Positions 47,461-58,515 are shown, numbered from the stretch's first letter. The stretch is 64,000 nt of DNA from Populus alba (GCF_005239225.2 NC_133291.1:1116001-1180000), one strand, 5' to 3'. Numbers and translations are program-made. The notes: a model not told the origin generated them from the letters alone.

Positions 47461-48092
47461 CTGGTGTCCCTAGCAAACAATGACTACCCCCTAAACTACA
47501 TTGTTGTTCTGTGTGTGCTCATGGTGCTAGACTGACAGGGGAGGTAATCTCTGGCAATACAACATGTCACTGTCTCTTAACTAATTTTTCAGAATCAACA
47601 ACATATGATGATCCATTAATCAACTATTTAATCAGTTAATTCTAAAAAACCCACAACAAAACAGTATCTTGTTATCAATGTTAGGATTTACCAGCCTTCA
47701 CAACATCGCTTATCAGAATTACCAGCTTTCTGCCAGCCTGAAAAGAATAGCAGTAACTCTCCACTCTCCATATTGACAGCCTTCTCTTCATATCAGAATT
47801 ACAGTGAGAGGTGGAATATTGCCTCCAAGTTCCACAACCAGAAATTGCAGCAAGCAATACGAAGGATGAACAGTGAGAGCATGGTACACACGTACGAAAC
47901 TCTGAATCTCTATACTGCATTCATGTCCAAACAGAATAATGCGCGAAACTTGAAGCTCAGGACTCTCCTTATTCCATGTTGAGTGGGTGTGACAAGCAAC
48001 TACTCATGTGGGAACTTTGACAAGAATGGAGCAAAGAAGTATGTGGTGTGCGAGAAGCCAGAGAATGACTGGCATGAAAGTTCTTGTCTCTG
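47461..48092 (+). pseudogene. GDSL esterase/lipase pseudogene (block 2, left part)
   Basis: Copy of 15004-15687. It keeps SSYQNYSERWN, ASKFHNQKLQQAIRRMNSES and, beyond a TGA stop after LLIPC, KKYVVCEKPENDWHES. Unlike copy 1 it keeps a stretch (48001-48020) that copy 1 has lost. The LALV end of the conserved GNDY block remains at its left edge. A Copia element inserted at 48093 splits it; the last bases resume at 55015. Confidence 0.7.
48088..48092. repeat. Target-site duplication of the Copia element (left)
   Basis: CTCTG, repeated at 55015-55019. Block 1 (15688 region) has a single TCTCTGGAATCC and is the empty site. Confidence 0.93.
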
Positions 48093-48441
48093 TATAGAAA
48101 AGTGAAATAATCAATTGTGTATATCAGAATTACAATGATACTTTGATATTCTTCCCTCTGTACATATCCTGATATTTATATAATTACATAAATAGCTTCT
48201 AACGTAAATCTAGTTACAGCTGGTAACATCTGTTAATTTTGAATGCATAACAATCATATCTTCTGCTACTGCTTTCACGGAGGATTAGTTGCTGATCTTC
48301 ATCCTTAATTCCAAATCATTTATCTGCTGCTGCTTTCACGGAGGATGTATTGTCGTTGCTGCATTCACGGGTTCAGTATCTTCATCCTTGATCTCAGTAT
48401 CTTCATCCTTGATCTCAGTAACCATGACCTGATCTTCTACA
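48093..48441 (-). repeat. 3' LTR of the Copia element
   Basis: 349 bp. It differs from the 5' LTR at 48268 (A here, G at 54841) and nowhere else I could see. It contains a short direct repeat of AGTATCTTCATCCTTGATCT. The end of the pol reading frame runs about 105 bp into it. Confidence 0.93.
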
Positions 48442-49226
48442 CGCCCCCTCAATCTAGAGGGTAGTTCACGAACATGCAGATTGCGTTGAACTTCTCTGAA
48501 TTTAAGTGGTGGTAAAGGTTTGGTAAGGGCATCTGCCAACTGGTTTTTGCTGGAGATAAACTGAACCACAAGTTCTTTGTTGTAAACCTGATCGCGGACA
48601 AAATGAACATCAATTTCGATGTGTTTGGTTCTTGCATGAAATTTAGGATTGGACGTGAAGTAAGTTGCACCAATATTATCACACCACAAAGTGGGGCAAT
48701 GCTGCGGAGGCAATCCAAGTTCACAAAGTATGGACTTAAACCACATGAGTTCTGCAGTAGCATTGGCAATGGCTTTGTACTCTGCTTCTGTGCTACTACG
48801 TGCTAATGTAAGCTGTTGTTTGCAACTCCAAGAGATTAAATTGGAGCCCATGAAAATACAGTAAGCACCAACTGATCTGCGATCATCTCTGTCGGTGGCC
48901 CAGTCTGAATCAGAGAATGCCTGCAAGTTGAAATTATCACTGCTGGTGATGAACAAACCTGTTGAAATAGAATGTTTGAGGTAGCGAAGGATACGCTTGA
49001 CAGCCAGCCAATGAGTGTCCAGAGGATTGTGCATAAACTTGCTAACTTTATGAACAACAAATGCTAGATCAGGTCTTGTAAAAGCCAAATATTGCATACT
49101 GCCTACTATACTGCGATAAAAGCTGATATCTTCAAATGAAGTACCATCAGTAGAAGTGAGTCGACAGTTGGAAGCCATAGGACTAGTGCATGGTTTGGCA
49201 TTCTCCATTTTGCTTCTTTTGAGCAA
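48336..49226 (-). pseudogene. Copia pol: C-terminal reverse transcriptase part and RNase H
   Basis: Shows FSDSDWATDRDDRRSVGAYC, SSTEAEYKAIANATAELMW, LWCDNIGATYF and HARTKHIEIDVHFVRD, the Copia RNase H motifs, then LADALTKPLP. The same frame continues from the upstream RT segment; a TGA at 49242-49244 separates them. The C terminus extends into the 3' LTR and ends in repeated acidic EIKDEDT units. Confidence 0.92.
48442..48453 (-). promoter_or_regulatory. Polypurine tract of the Copia element
   Basis: GAGGGGGCG on the minus strand lies directly upstream of the 3' LTR, where plus-strand DNA synthesis is primed in LTR elements. Confidence 0.75.
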
Positions 49227-49241
49227 ATCAACAATATATTT

Positions 49242-49964
49242 TCATTGAGTCAAGTAGAGGCCATCTGTGCACCAAAGTGTTTCAACGCCAAGAAAATAGG
49301 AGAGATTACCCAAGTCTTTGACAGCAAAGGTGTCTTGTAGAGATTGAATGATTGTGTTGATGACAGATGCATTTGAGCCAGTAATTAGTATATCATCAAC
49401 ATAGATAAGAATGTAAATCACCGAATTAACTTGTTGTAGCACGAAGAGAGATGTATCTGCCTTACTTTCACTGAACCCCAGAGACAGAAGCTTGTTGGAC
49501 AGCTTGGAGAACCAAGAGCGGGGAGCTTGGCGTAAACCATAAAGTGATTTGTGCAGTTTGCACACATGGTTGGGATACTGAGGATGAACATAACCTTGTG
49601 GTTGAATCATAAAAACATTTTCATGTAGATCACCATGTAAGAAAGCGTTTTGCACATCCAGTTGCTTGATTTTCCACTTATACGTGACTGCAATAGAAAT
49701 GACTAACCGGATGGTGGCATGTTTGATGATGGGACTGTATGTCTCAGAAAAATCAACCCCCTCTTGTTGGTGAAAACCTTTAGCTACTAAACGAGCCTTA
49801 TAACGCTTAATAGCTCCATCCGCTTTCCGTTTGATTTTGTAAATCCATCGGCATCCAACAATATTTGCATGTGTGGGAGGTGAGACCAAGGACCAGGTTC
49901 CATTGTGAAGTAATGCTGAAAATTCTTGATTCATAGCCTCTCGCCAATGCACAGATTTGGAGGC
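49242..49964 (-). pseudogene. Copia pol: reverse transcriptase segment
   Basis: RVT_2-type RT with VGCRWIYKIKRKADGAIKRY, the NAFLHGDL motif and the catalytic YVDDILITG. It is bounded by two in-frame stops, TAA at 49965-49967 and TGA at 49242-49244. Each is one C-to-T change away from a sense codon (CAA, CGA) normally found there. No frameshift separates it from its neighbours. Confidence 0.93.
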
Positions 49965-51673
49965 TTAACTGTATGATGTTGGTTCTGCTGCTGTAGGAAC
50001 AAGTGCTGTTAATGCTTTCGGTAAAGGATAACGGATGAAAGCATCACTGGATTGTTTAGGCCGATGAATATTATTTTTGGATCTTGTGACCATAGAGTGT
50101 ACATTAGGAGCAACAGTCACTGGATCAACATGTGGAACCGTAGATGTAGTTGACGACACAGGCTGAGAGAGAGCTGATGCTGGTGCTGTAGATTGTGCTG
50201 GAGGTAGAGCGTGATCTGTATCTGCAGGAATCAACATTAGAGGTGCATGTGGTGTGCATGTAGGAACATGGTTAGATTGCAAATCGGTGGGACATGAAAA
50301 TTGTGGCACAACAATTGTGGGAGGAAGAGAAGCAGATGAGGAAGGAGAGTTTTTATTACTCACGGAGGCAATGTTTTGTGAGTAAGGGAACAGTGTTTCA
50401 TCGAATATAACATGACGAGAAATATAGATTTTACCCGTAGAGAGATCTAGACACTTGTACCCTTGATGACAAAGACTGTAGCCGATGAAGATGCAGGTTT
50501 TGGATCTGAAATTGAGTTTATGTCTATTATAGGGTCTTAAGTTGGGCCAGCAAGCACAACCAAACACACGCAGGAAACGATAATCAGGGACCTTATTATG
50601 AAGAATTTCAAAGGGAGATTTGTGGTGTAAAACAGGTGTTGGAAGTCGGTTTATGATATAGGTAGCGGTTTGAAACGCATCTTCCCAATATATCATAGGC
50701 AAATGTGAATGAGCTAACAAGCTCAAACCAACTTCGACAATGTGTCGATGTTTGCGTTCAATAGATCCATTTTGTTGATGAGTGTGTGGGCAAGCTAGAC
50801 GATGATTAATCCCATTTTGGTGAAAATACTTGTTTAGTCGGCGATACTCCCCACCCCAGTCTGATTGAATGGCTTTTATTTTTCTATCAAATTGCTTTTC
50901 AACATATGTCTGAAAATTTAAAAAGACACTTTCAACATCAGATTTAAGTTGAATAGGAAATAACCAAAGAAACTTGGAATAATCATCAAGAAAGCTAACA
51001 TAATATTTAGCACCAGTTGTGGAAGACACTGATGCAGGTCCCCACACATCGGTGAAAATTAAATCCAAAGGGTGCAGTGAAATAGACGTAGAATTTTTGA
51101 AAGGTAAATCATGGCTTTTTGCCATTTGACATTCGGGGCACACAGCATGTGTTTTATTTTTCGTGACAGGAAAAGAAAGTAGGGATAAAACTTGATTGAC
51201 AACTGGAGCAGAGGCATGGCCAAGTCTACGATGCCACTCATAGGAACGAACACAAGAAAGAGCTTGAGGAAGACTGGAATTATTGGTGAACTGATAGAGT
51301 CCATCATGAAGATAGCCTCGATGAAGGACATTCCCCAAGTAATCCTTCACAAGAAAATAATAGGAGTGAAATTCAAAATACACGTTATTGTCAACACAAA
51401 ATTGATGTACTGACAGTAAATTTTTATGTATTTCAGGAACAAGAAGAACGTTATTAAGAACAAAGGTGGAAGAGGGAGTGGAAATTTTGGAAGTCCCAAT
51501 TTTTGAGATTTGCAAACCTTGGCCATTTCCAACTTGCACACTGTCTGCACCATCATAGTCGGATTTCTGAAGGGTTAAATTATTAGCATCATTGGTAAAA
51601 TGATGTGTGGCTCCTGTATCTGCATGCCATGCAGGGTCCATGTATGATTGATCATTTCTTCGCAGAGTGTTAC
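49965..51673 (-). pseudogene. Copia pol: protease and integrase segment
   Basis: Aspartic protease motif WHADTGATHHF; GAG-pre-integrase zinc finger with WHRRLGHAS and CPECQMAKS (H-H-C-C); integrase core with the D of FTDVWG, the D of QSDWGGEY and the E of NGSIERKH all present. The frame runs without breaks from the nested insertion to the TAA at 49965-49967. A linker rich in P, S, T and V follows the integrase. Confidence 0.93.
51669..51673. repeat. Target-site duplication of the nested LTR (left)
   Basis: GTTAC, repeated at 53710-53714. It lies at the gag-pol junction of the Copia element. Confidence 0.9.
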
Positions 51674-53709
51674 TGTCGCACCCCAAAAAAAATCAGCGCG
51701 CGGCATCGGGCTGGCGATTTATGTCTCGTTGTATGGTTGTTTGCTTGAATTGGTTCGTTGGAGTCGCCACCTAGTAATTTATTGAAGGCTACTAGGAAAC
51801 CGGATATGCTGGTCTGGTCAGAGATTCACGGGTACGGGACTGGTTGTGGTTAGGGAAGGTATTAGCACCCCTAACACACCCTACCTGAGGTAAGCTGCTT
51901 CGCGAATTTGATGTGTTAAAGAAGTTTTAATAATTGTCTTTTCATCGGAAATTAGAAATATCACTTACGTATAAGTTAATAATTCTTAACCGTGATCCAA
52001 TCAAAATATTAAATTCTTCTTTTGATATCTGCAATTTTATCATTAAAAAAATAAAATATATATAAAAATAAAACACACACACATACACTTCCACTATTTT
52101 TGTTTCTTTTCTTTTTTTCTTTTTTCTTTTCTTTTCTTTTACATCCATATTTACAAAATACAAATAAAAATTCAATACTAAATAAAAAAAATTACAACAA
52201 CTCAAAATTACAAAATAATCCCTAAAATTCAAGAAACACAAATCTGAAAAGCATTCTGGGTCTGCCTGAACAGTGATGAGGGAGGCTGCTAGGTGTGTGA
52301 ACAGTGCTTGGGCGGCGGCGGCGCGTGGACCCACGCGCCGTCGCGAGAACGCCGGAAAAAAGGGTTGGCCGGATTCTGCTTCTTCTTCCTTTTCCCTCCC
52401 CGCAGACGGTAAAAAGCCACATCATCTACAACAAAAAAACAAACGCACAAACAGTCGATTTTAAGCTTTTATTTCTTTGTGTTTCGCGGATCTGATTTTT
52501 TTGTTCTTTCTTTCTTCTCTGATCTGCTCCTTCCTCTTCTTCTTCAGATTCGTCTTCTCCGTTTCGGATCTGCAAATGGGTCTGTTGTGTTCTTCTTCTC
52601 CTCTGCTTCAGGTGGCGCCCAGTATGTCCAAGGGGCGGCCGGCGACTGAGCTTCGGTGTGGAGAGGAGAGTCGCCCACCGGCTACTCGTGCGGTCCGTTA
52701 CCCGCTGGATCGGGTAGATCACCGACCCTTCTTTCTCCTTCGGCTGACGGTGAGGAGGCAGAGAAAGGGACTGGTCTTCGGATGTGGTGGTCGGCTGCTG
52801 TGGGAAGGAGACGGGTCCGTGGCTGGCCGCTTCGGTGGAGGAGACGCCGCTGCAAGGCTGGTCAGGCGGAGATGAAGAGGACAGCGAGGCTGCTGCTGGT
52901 GGCTTGGGTTCAGTGGAAGCCGGTCCGGCGGAGGAGACGCCGCTGCAAGGCTGGTCAGGCGGAGATGAAGAGGACAGCGAGGCTGCTGGTGGTGGCTTGG
53001 GTTCAGTGGAAGCCGGTCCGGCCACTAGTCTGTGGGGAGGAGAAAAATGGGGAATGGAGGCCTTGCGGCTGCTGAAAGGTCCGGTTGAAGAAGGAAAACA
53101 AAAGCTGAGGGAGGTGGCGGTGTGGCTTGGCCAGCCGGCTGGAGAAGAGGAAGAAGAAAAATAAACCGGTGTGTTTGGGTGTTGTTTGGCCGGGTTTGGG
53201 GGAGCTGTGGCTGGGGGAAGGAAGAAGAGAAAAATAAAAAAATCCAAACGGTAGGGGGCTCCGGCGGCTCCCTTTGGTTAGAGATGGATTTTAGGGTTTT
53301 TTGTGGTTTAGGTTTTTTGTTGTATTTTCTGGTGTTTCCAAAATTAGCCCCCCCCTTTGAATGTGAGTTGAAGACTAGTATTTATAGGCAAAATGTTGCT
53401 AGGTTTTTCAACTTGGTCCCTCAACTTCTTTCTTTTTTGGAAATTTTGATTTTTCTTATTTTTTTTGTATTTTTTGAAAACGAGCAATATCAACGTCGAC
53501 TCAAATGAGGAAAAACAATGATTTTAAAAATGACGCGTGAAAAGTCGAACGCGTTCGAAAGCAATTTAAATTCTTTTTTAGATGATGTTGAAAATGCTAA
53601 AATGATGAAAATTAAAAAAAACATATTTTTTGGATTTTCATTGTTTTTCTCTATTTTTGGATTTTTTGAAAATATATCAAAAACATGGGTCAAAAATTGG
53701 GTAGCAACA
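51674..53709 (-). mobile_element. Nested solo LTR (Tat/Ogre-like), 2036 bp
   Basis: Starts TGTCGCACCCC and ends GGGTAGCAACA; read either way it begins TGT and ends ACA, with short related ends. A 5-bp duplication GTTAC flanks it. The family signature GGAGTCGCCACCTAGTAATT is at about 51762, and a TATA box (TATAAATA, minus strand) lies near 53383-53390, so transcription is minus. The centre (52260-53200) is GC-rich and includes a long low-complexity Ser/Pro frame (52426-53247) that I treat as LTR, not gene. No internal domain is present, so it is a solo LTR. Confidence 0.85.
52837..53022. repeat. 93-bp tandem duplication in the nested LTR
   Basis: GGAGGAGACGCCGCTGCAAG begins at 52837 and again at 52930. 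Units are nearly identical and 31 codons long, so any frame through it is preserved. Confidence 0.9.
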
Positions 53710-54633
53710 GTTACGCATAGCAACCAGGCCATGTTTGGTTGGCAGAGGAGTTGCTTCCTGGTAAGACAAATCAAAACGAAAATAGCATTTCTTGGCAGAG
53801 TGTCCAATCTTACCACATATCTGGCAAACAGCAGTCGGTTGATCATTAGTCTTGTTTCTATAATTGTAACCACCACGATTAGCACGCCCCCTGTCACGAA
53901 AATTACCACGCCTTGGAGAGTTGTTCTGTCGATATGCAATATGGGCAGAAGGTTGCTGGATGACAGGGGTGAGTTGATGTCTTGACAGGCGAGCTTCAGA
54001 GGTCAGTAGTAGAGAATAAATTTCCTCAAGTGTAATGCTATCAGTCCGTGCTGATATGGAGGCCACAAAACTATCATATTCATGGCCGAGTCCTGCAAGA
54101 ATATATGTTAGAATATCATCATGATTCAGCGGTTGTCCAGCAACAGCTAGTTCATCAGTGAGCCTTTTTATGTGATGAAAGTAATCAGTGGCTGTCATGT
54201 TTCCTTTTGTTGCAGTTGCAAGTTGTGTGCGGATTTGTAAAATGCGCGCACGAGATCGAGAGGAGAAAGTATCCTCTAATGCATTCCATACAGTCTTGGA
54301 AGTTGTATAAGAGACAACTTGAGCAAGAATTGGCTCAGATAAAGAAGTCATAAGAGTGCTGAGGATGAGATTATCCTGACGAACCCATTGAGAGTAGGCT
54401 GGGTTCAGACGTTCAGTGACAACAGAAGTTTCAGGGTGAGTGACAGAGATGAATTTTGGTGGTTTGGGAATGCATCCATCTATATAACCGAAGAGATCTT
54501 GTCCTCTAAAATATGGTATAAGTTGTGCTTTCCAGAGAAGGAAGTTGTCATGGTTGAGTTTAACAGTAGCAACGGAAGGCATGGAGATGACAGAAGAATG
54601 AGTTGAGGTTGCAGAAGAATTTGAGGAAGACAT
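53710..54633 (-). pseudogene. Copia gag
   Basis: Begins MSSSNSSATSTHSS and has the Copia Gag core (DNFLLWKAQLIPYFRGQDLF, then the UBN2 region to about residue 200). The CCHC zinc knuckle CQICGKIGHSAKKC is at residues 270-283. The nested LTR interrupts the frame after about residue 308, adding a few foreign residues and a stop. The start is about 20 bp downstream of the PBS. Its N-terminal core is related to the first exon of the ankyrin genes. Confidence 0.92.
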
Positions 54634-54650
54634 TTAGACGTTAGTCTTTT

Positions 54651-54665
54651 GGGGCTCTGATACCA
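54651..54665 (-). promoter_or_regulatory. Primer binding site of the Copia element
   Basis: TGGTATCAGAGCCCC directly follows the 5' LTR, complementary to the 3' end of initiator tRNA-Met, the usual primer of plant Copia elements. Confidence 0.93.
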
Positions 54666-55014
54666 TATAGAAAAGTGAAATAATCAATTGTGTATATCAG
54701 AATTACAATGATACTTTGATATTCTTCCCTCTGTACATATCCTGATATTTATATAATTACATAAATAGCTTCTAACGTAAATCTAGTTACAGCTGGTAAC
54801 ATCTGTTAATTTTGAATGCATAACAATCATATCTTCTGCTGCTGCTTTCACGGAGGATTAGTTGCTGATCTTCATCCTTAATTCCAAATCATTTATCTGC
54901 TGCTGCTTTCACGGAGGATGTATTGTCGTTGCTGCATTCACGGGTTCAGTATCTTCATCCTTGATCTCAGTATCTTCATCCTTGATCTCAGTAACCATGA
55001 CCTGATCTTCTACA
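54666..55014 (-). repeat. 5' LTR of the Copia element
   Basis: 349 bp, same ends as the 3' LTR. An AT-rich TATATAAATA-like box on the minus strand near 54745-54760 is the likely promoter. Confidence 0.93.
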
Positions 55015-55176
55015 CTCTGGAATCCTCACTTCGTCAACTCTATTAGGAACATTCAGAGGAAAAAATTATATTAAGAAGAAGAAAACTAGCAGCTTTCTTG
55101 CTTGATTTCATTTCTTGACTTGCTCTTATCGTGAGCAGCTTGATTACGTAATTGAAGGGGAAAAAAAAGAAAACAA
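55015..55176 (+). pseudogene. GDSL pseudogene (block 2, right part) and flank
   Basis: Resumes with the CTCTG duplication and follows 15689-15833 closely (NPHFVNSIRNIQR segment), leading to the tRNA gene. Confidence 0.65.
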
Positions 55177-55250
55177 TGGCGTCGCCCGGGTTCGAACCGG
55201 AGACCTTCAGTGTGTTAGACTGACGTGATAACCAACTACACCACGACACC
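55177..55250 (-). tRNA. tRNA-Val (anticodon AAC)
   Basis: Cloverleaf folds fully: acceptor GGTGTCG/CGACGCC with one G-T pair; D arm in GTGTAGTTGGTTATCAC; anticodon stem TCAGT/ACTGA with loop CTAACAC (AAC at the anticodon position); T arm TCCGG-TTCGAAC-CCGGG; discriminator A. A box and B box (GGTTCGAACCC) are intact. A run of T lies four bases past the 3' end as Pol III terminator. No intron. Its block 1 twin at 15834-15868 is broken. Confidence 0.96.
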
Positions 55251-55605
55251 CTGATGCCACCAACAAAACATACTCTGTTTATATATCTATATATTATTTC
55301 CAAGCTGACAGAAGGTTCGTTTTTGAATGATGGGTTAAGAAATGAATGACTCGTCATTGTTTTCTTTTACAATTAAACTTGCAAAAAATTGTTAGTTAGC
55401 AGTTAATAAGCAAGTCTGAATTATTATTATTACTATTGTTTTTTTATCCATCCATCCATAAGTTTGAACACCATAGTCTTGTCTCCTATGTGTTGTTTTT
55501 TTTTAAAAAAAATTTATTAACTGTATTCTTTCATAGATGAAAGGAGACAAAAGCATTTGTTGAGCTGTAGAAATTACTTTTAGTATATCTTTTCAAGACT
55601 TGAAA
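55251..55605. other. Shared flank of blocks 1 and 2
   Basis: Matches 15869-16235, with small indels such as an extra phrase near 55310-55330. No gene. Confidence 0.6.
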
Positions 55606-56139
55606 AAATTTATAATAAAATGGTACAGATATATGTCAAATTTAAAATATTTGGGTTTAATAATTAGTTAAACTAAAAAAAATATGGATATGATAAGAAA
55701 TCAGACTTAACATATTTAGAGATTAGTCATTAGTTGAATTTCAGGTAACACGAGTTTGATAATTTGACAAAATATTAGATCTAAACATGTTTAGGTTCAA
55801 CTGTAAATGGAACCCAAACATATTATAAACTTGACGAAATGTCAGATCCAATATTTTTAAGTTCGACCGTCAGCATAACCCAAGATAATATAGATTTAGT
55901 GAGATACTAGAGTCAACATGCTTAAGTTCGGCTGTTAGTTGAATCCAACATACTTGAGTTGGTTATTAATTAACCCAAAATAATATAATTTTGACAAAAT
56001 GCTGTATTTAATATATTTAAATTCATCCATAAGTTAAAGCCAAAAGACAATATATCATGTTATAAATGAACATATAAGCTGAGAATGTAACGGTTTGGAT
56101 GAAATCTTCATGCCATTTAATCTAGGTTAGGTTTGATCC

Positions 56140-56519
56140 TCTGATCATCACAATTATGTCCACGGCAGCATTCACTGTTCCTGGTGGTACGTAACAAGCA
56201 AGACGCTGGACTTCCAATATTTTGACATGACAAGACATTCTCGACTTCCATTGCAACCATGTTGGATGGAAAGCTACAAATCGTTATGCCAATTGTTTTC
56301 CTTTCTGGGATTCCTGTCACCCTCTTCATGTTGGATGGTAGCCTTTTGCGCTGCTCTTATAATCCTGTCACCCTCTTCATGTTGGATGGTAGCCTTTTGC
56401 GCTGCTCTTATAATCCTGTCACCCTCTTCATGTTGTTACAATTTCCCCTCCATGTTGAGATTTTCTTTTCCACCTATGGTCCAGGCATCTTCGATCCGAA
56501 AACAAAATGCTGGTATTGA
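56140..56519 (+). pseudogene. ANK6: fragment of a PGG-domain exon
   Basis: Starts at a frameshifted AAFTVPGG-like stretch (56145-56190), loses the central part of the exon, and resumes at LDGKLQIVMPIVFLSGIPVTLFML. It ends YGPGIFDPKTKCWY, which matches the family C terminus. Inside, a 51-bp block (PVTLFMLDGSLLRCSYN) is tandemly repeated (starts at 56313, 56364 and 56415). There are no other exons nearby. Confidence 0.85.
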
Positions 56520-56529
56520 TGAAGCTGGG

Positions 56530-56840
56530 AAGTATATTGAGAGAAGATGTTAACTCCTAATAGTTTAAGCTGTTAAGTTACATTCTAGAATATAATTAAT
56601 ATTATTTTCTAACACACCTTTTTAAGCTGTTAGGTTAAATCTCATAATATAATTTATATTATTATTTAACATTCCCTATCAAGTGAAAGCCCTTTAGACT
56701 TGAAATTTGTACATGCTCACATTACCTTGTACTTAATGTTTATCAAATAAATGGTGATGAGATTCGAATTTGTGATCACTTGGTCATCAAGACTCTGATA
56801 TCATGTCAAAGAATCAACTCAATCCAATAACTTAAGCTAT
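56530..56840 (-). mobile_element. SINE-like stretch
   Basis: On the minus strand ATGATATCAGAGTCTTGATG is followed about 30 nt later by AATTCGAATCTCATCACC. These resemble Pol III A and B boxes of a tRNA-derived SINE common in plants. Ends and target duplication are not clear. Confidence 0.4.
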
Positions 56841-57461
56841 TATACTAGGTCCTAGAATATAATTTAAATTATTATTTTATTTTTGCTTTGTTTGTGATGT
56901 TCCAAAATATAATTTATGTTCATGTTTGTAACTTATCTCGCGATGTTTTCCTAATAAAGTTGGAGATGTTTGGGAGGCCTATATTTCTTGTAAGATTGAG
57001 AGTTTTGCCTTTGATAAGGTTTTGTAAGCAGGTGTGATTGGAGTTGATGAATGCATGTTGTAAGCAATTTAGTAAAAAAATTTGTCAAGGATTTAATATT
57101 AATCGGAGCTAGTGCCATGATGCTAATGACAAACTAGTAAAAAAAACAAAAGTTGTATATATAAAATTAAAAAAGGCAAGAAATAGATAAAACCATGCAA
57201 TAATATATAAAGATCTTATAGTCAAAACTAACAAGAGTTTACTTGTTAGACCAAATAATTTTAAAAATAATAATTAAGCACATTCATCAACTCCATGAGC
57301 TCATCCATGTTTGCAAAAATAGCCAAATCTAATTAAAAAAAAATCTCTCAAATTAGATCAATTGTCTTTCTAAAACAATCATTCCATTATTTAATTTAAA
57401 TCATATTTTAACATCTTGTTATTTTATCTTTGAGTAACCAATTCTATCATGGAGGCAAAAT

Positions 57462-57613
57462 TAGTCCCGATTATTGAGTCCATATGGAAAGGAGCTGATC
57501 AAGGCCAGGAACAGGGAGCACAGGGTGTGGTTGATTATGGGGTAAGATGACCAGTGAACAAAACACGAATAGGAAAACCCATGAACGAATTTTGTTGATT
57601 ATTAATTTATACT
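57462..57613 (-). pseudogene. 3' flank of lost peroxidase C
   Basis: Matches the 3' flank of A (16239-16394), up to ATTAATTTATACTT. Where the peroxidase transcript end should follow, an LTR begins. No coding base of the peroxidase remains. Confidence 0.8.
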
Positions 57614-57614
57614 T

Positions 57615-58515
57615 TGTCGATACTCGACGTCGGGCGACGGCTCCATATCATTTTTGTTTATTTAACAAAAAGATTTTGTTTTGATTGGTTGAAATGAAAA
57701 TTTTATTGGAGTCGCCATCTAGTAATTTGAGGGAACTAGAAATCCCAAATTAGACACTGGTCCCAGAGATTCGGGTACTGGGTTAGTTATGATTAAGGGA
57801 AAGTAGACACCACCCTTAAAACATCCTTTCAAAAGAAAGGTTACCCTTACTTGTGTGTTTTTTATTTGATTTAAATGCTATTATATTTTGAACTTATTTG
57901 CAATTTCGTTTGTTTTAAATAGTTAACGTCGGTCCCTCAAAATAGGAGACGCGTTAAAAAAATGACGTCAGTCCCTAAAAATAGAAGACTTGTCTAAAAT
58001 ATCGACGTTTGACCCTAAAAAGGAGATTTACATCTGAGTTACCAAAAAAATAAAATAAAATTATGGATATAATCCATATTTGTTTGGTATTTAAACTTTA
58101 TTTTATTTTATTTTATTTTGACATCGGTCCTTTTCTATAAAAAGAGACATGTCGACAAACAACGTTCATAAGAGACGTTAAAAAAAAAAGACATCAGTTC
58201 CTAAAAATAGGAAACTCGTCTAAAATATTGGTAGAAAACTATGCGAGAAAATCACTTTTGTTTTTGAAATGATTGTTTTGAATTTTATTTTTTTAAAAAA
58301 AATTCGGAGAAAACCGGGTATTTTAATACTGGATTTGTATTTTACAATGTAAATATACAGCCCGATATTATGCAAAAATTGGTAGAAAATATTTGAGAAA
58401 AATCATAATTTTTTTTAAAATGATTTGTTTGAAATTTTTTTTGATTTAAAAAAAAAATAAAAAAAAAATAATAAAAAAAAGTCCACTGCATGAACAGTGG
58501 ACGTGAATTATAATT
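57615..58515 (-). mobile_element. Truncated Tat/Ogre-like LTR (3' copy)
   Basis: Starts TGTCGATACTCGACGTCGGG and is nearly identical to 58557-59459 over about 900 bp. It lacks the rest of the LTR, including promoter, palindromes and GC-rich part. On the minus strand it comes after the PBS, so it is the remnant of the second LTR or a rearranged one. Confidence 0.8.

Larger units (their letters stand above)
48093..55014 (-). mobile_element. Ty1/Copia LTR retrotransposon, 6922 bp including a nested LTR
   Basis: Two 349-bp LTRs that differ at one base by eye, 5-bp target duplication CTCTG, PBS and PPT in the right places, and gag, protease, integrase, reverse transcriptase and RNase H in Copia order on the minus strand. 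Without the 2036-bp nested insertion and one copy of its 5-bp duplication, the element is about 4.9 kb. LTR ends are TG...TA and not TG...CA. Damage: the nested LTR splits gag from pol, and two in-frame stops lie in pol (49965-49967 and 49242-49244). LTR identity indicates a very young insertion. Confidence 0.95.
55606..57461. other. Inserted segment absent from block 1
   Basis: Block 1 goes directly from TTGAAAAAA to ATTAGTCCCGATG (16226-16242). Here 1.86 kb separates the same two phrases. The segment carries an ankyrin-PGG fragment (56140-56519) and a SINE-like stretch. Whether it moved in as a unit or block 1 lost it is not known. Confidence 0.65.

Noticed and set aside
52426..53247. 273-codon minus-strand frame, Ser/Pro-rich
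   Set aside because: Lies entirely inside the nested solo LTR, is low complexity and contains the 93-bp tandem duplication; no domain seen.
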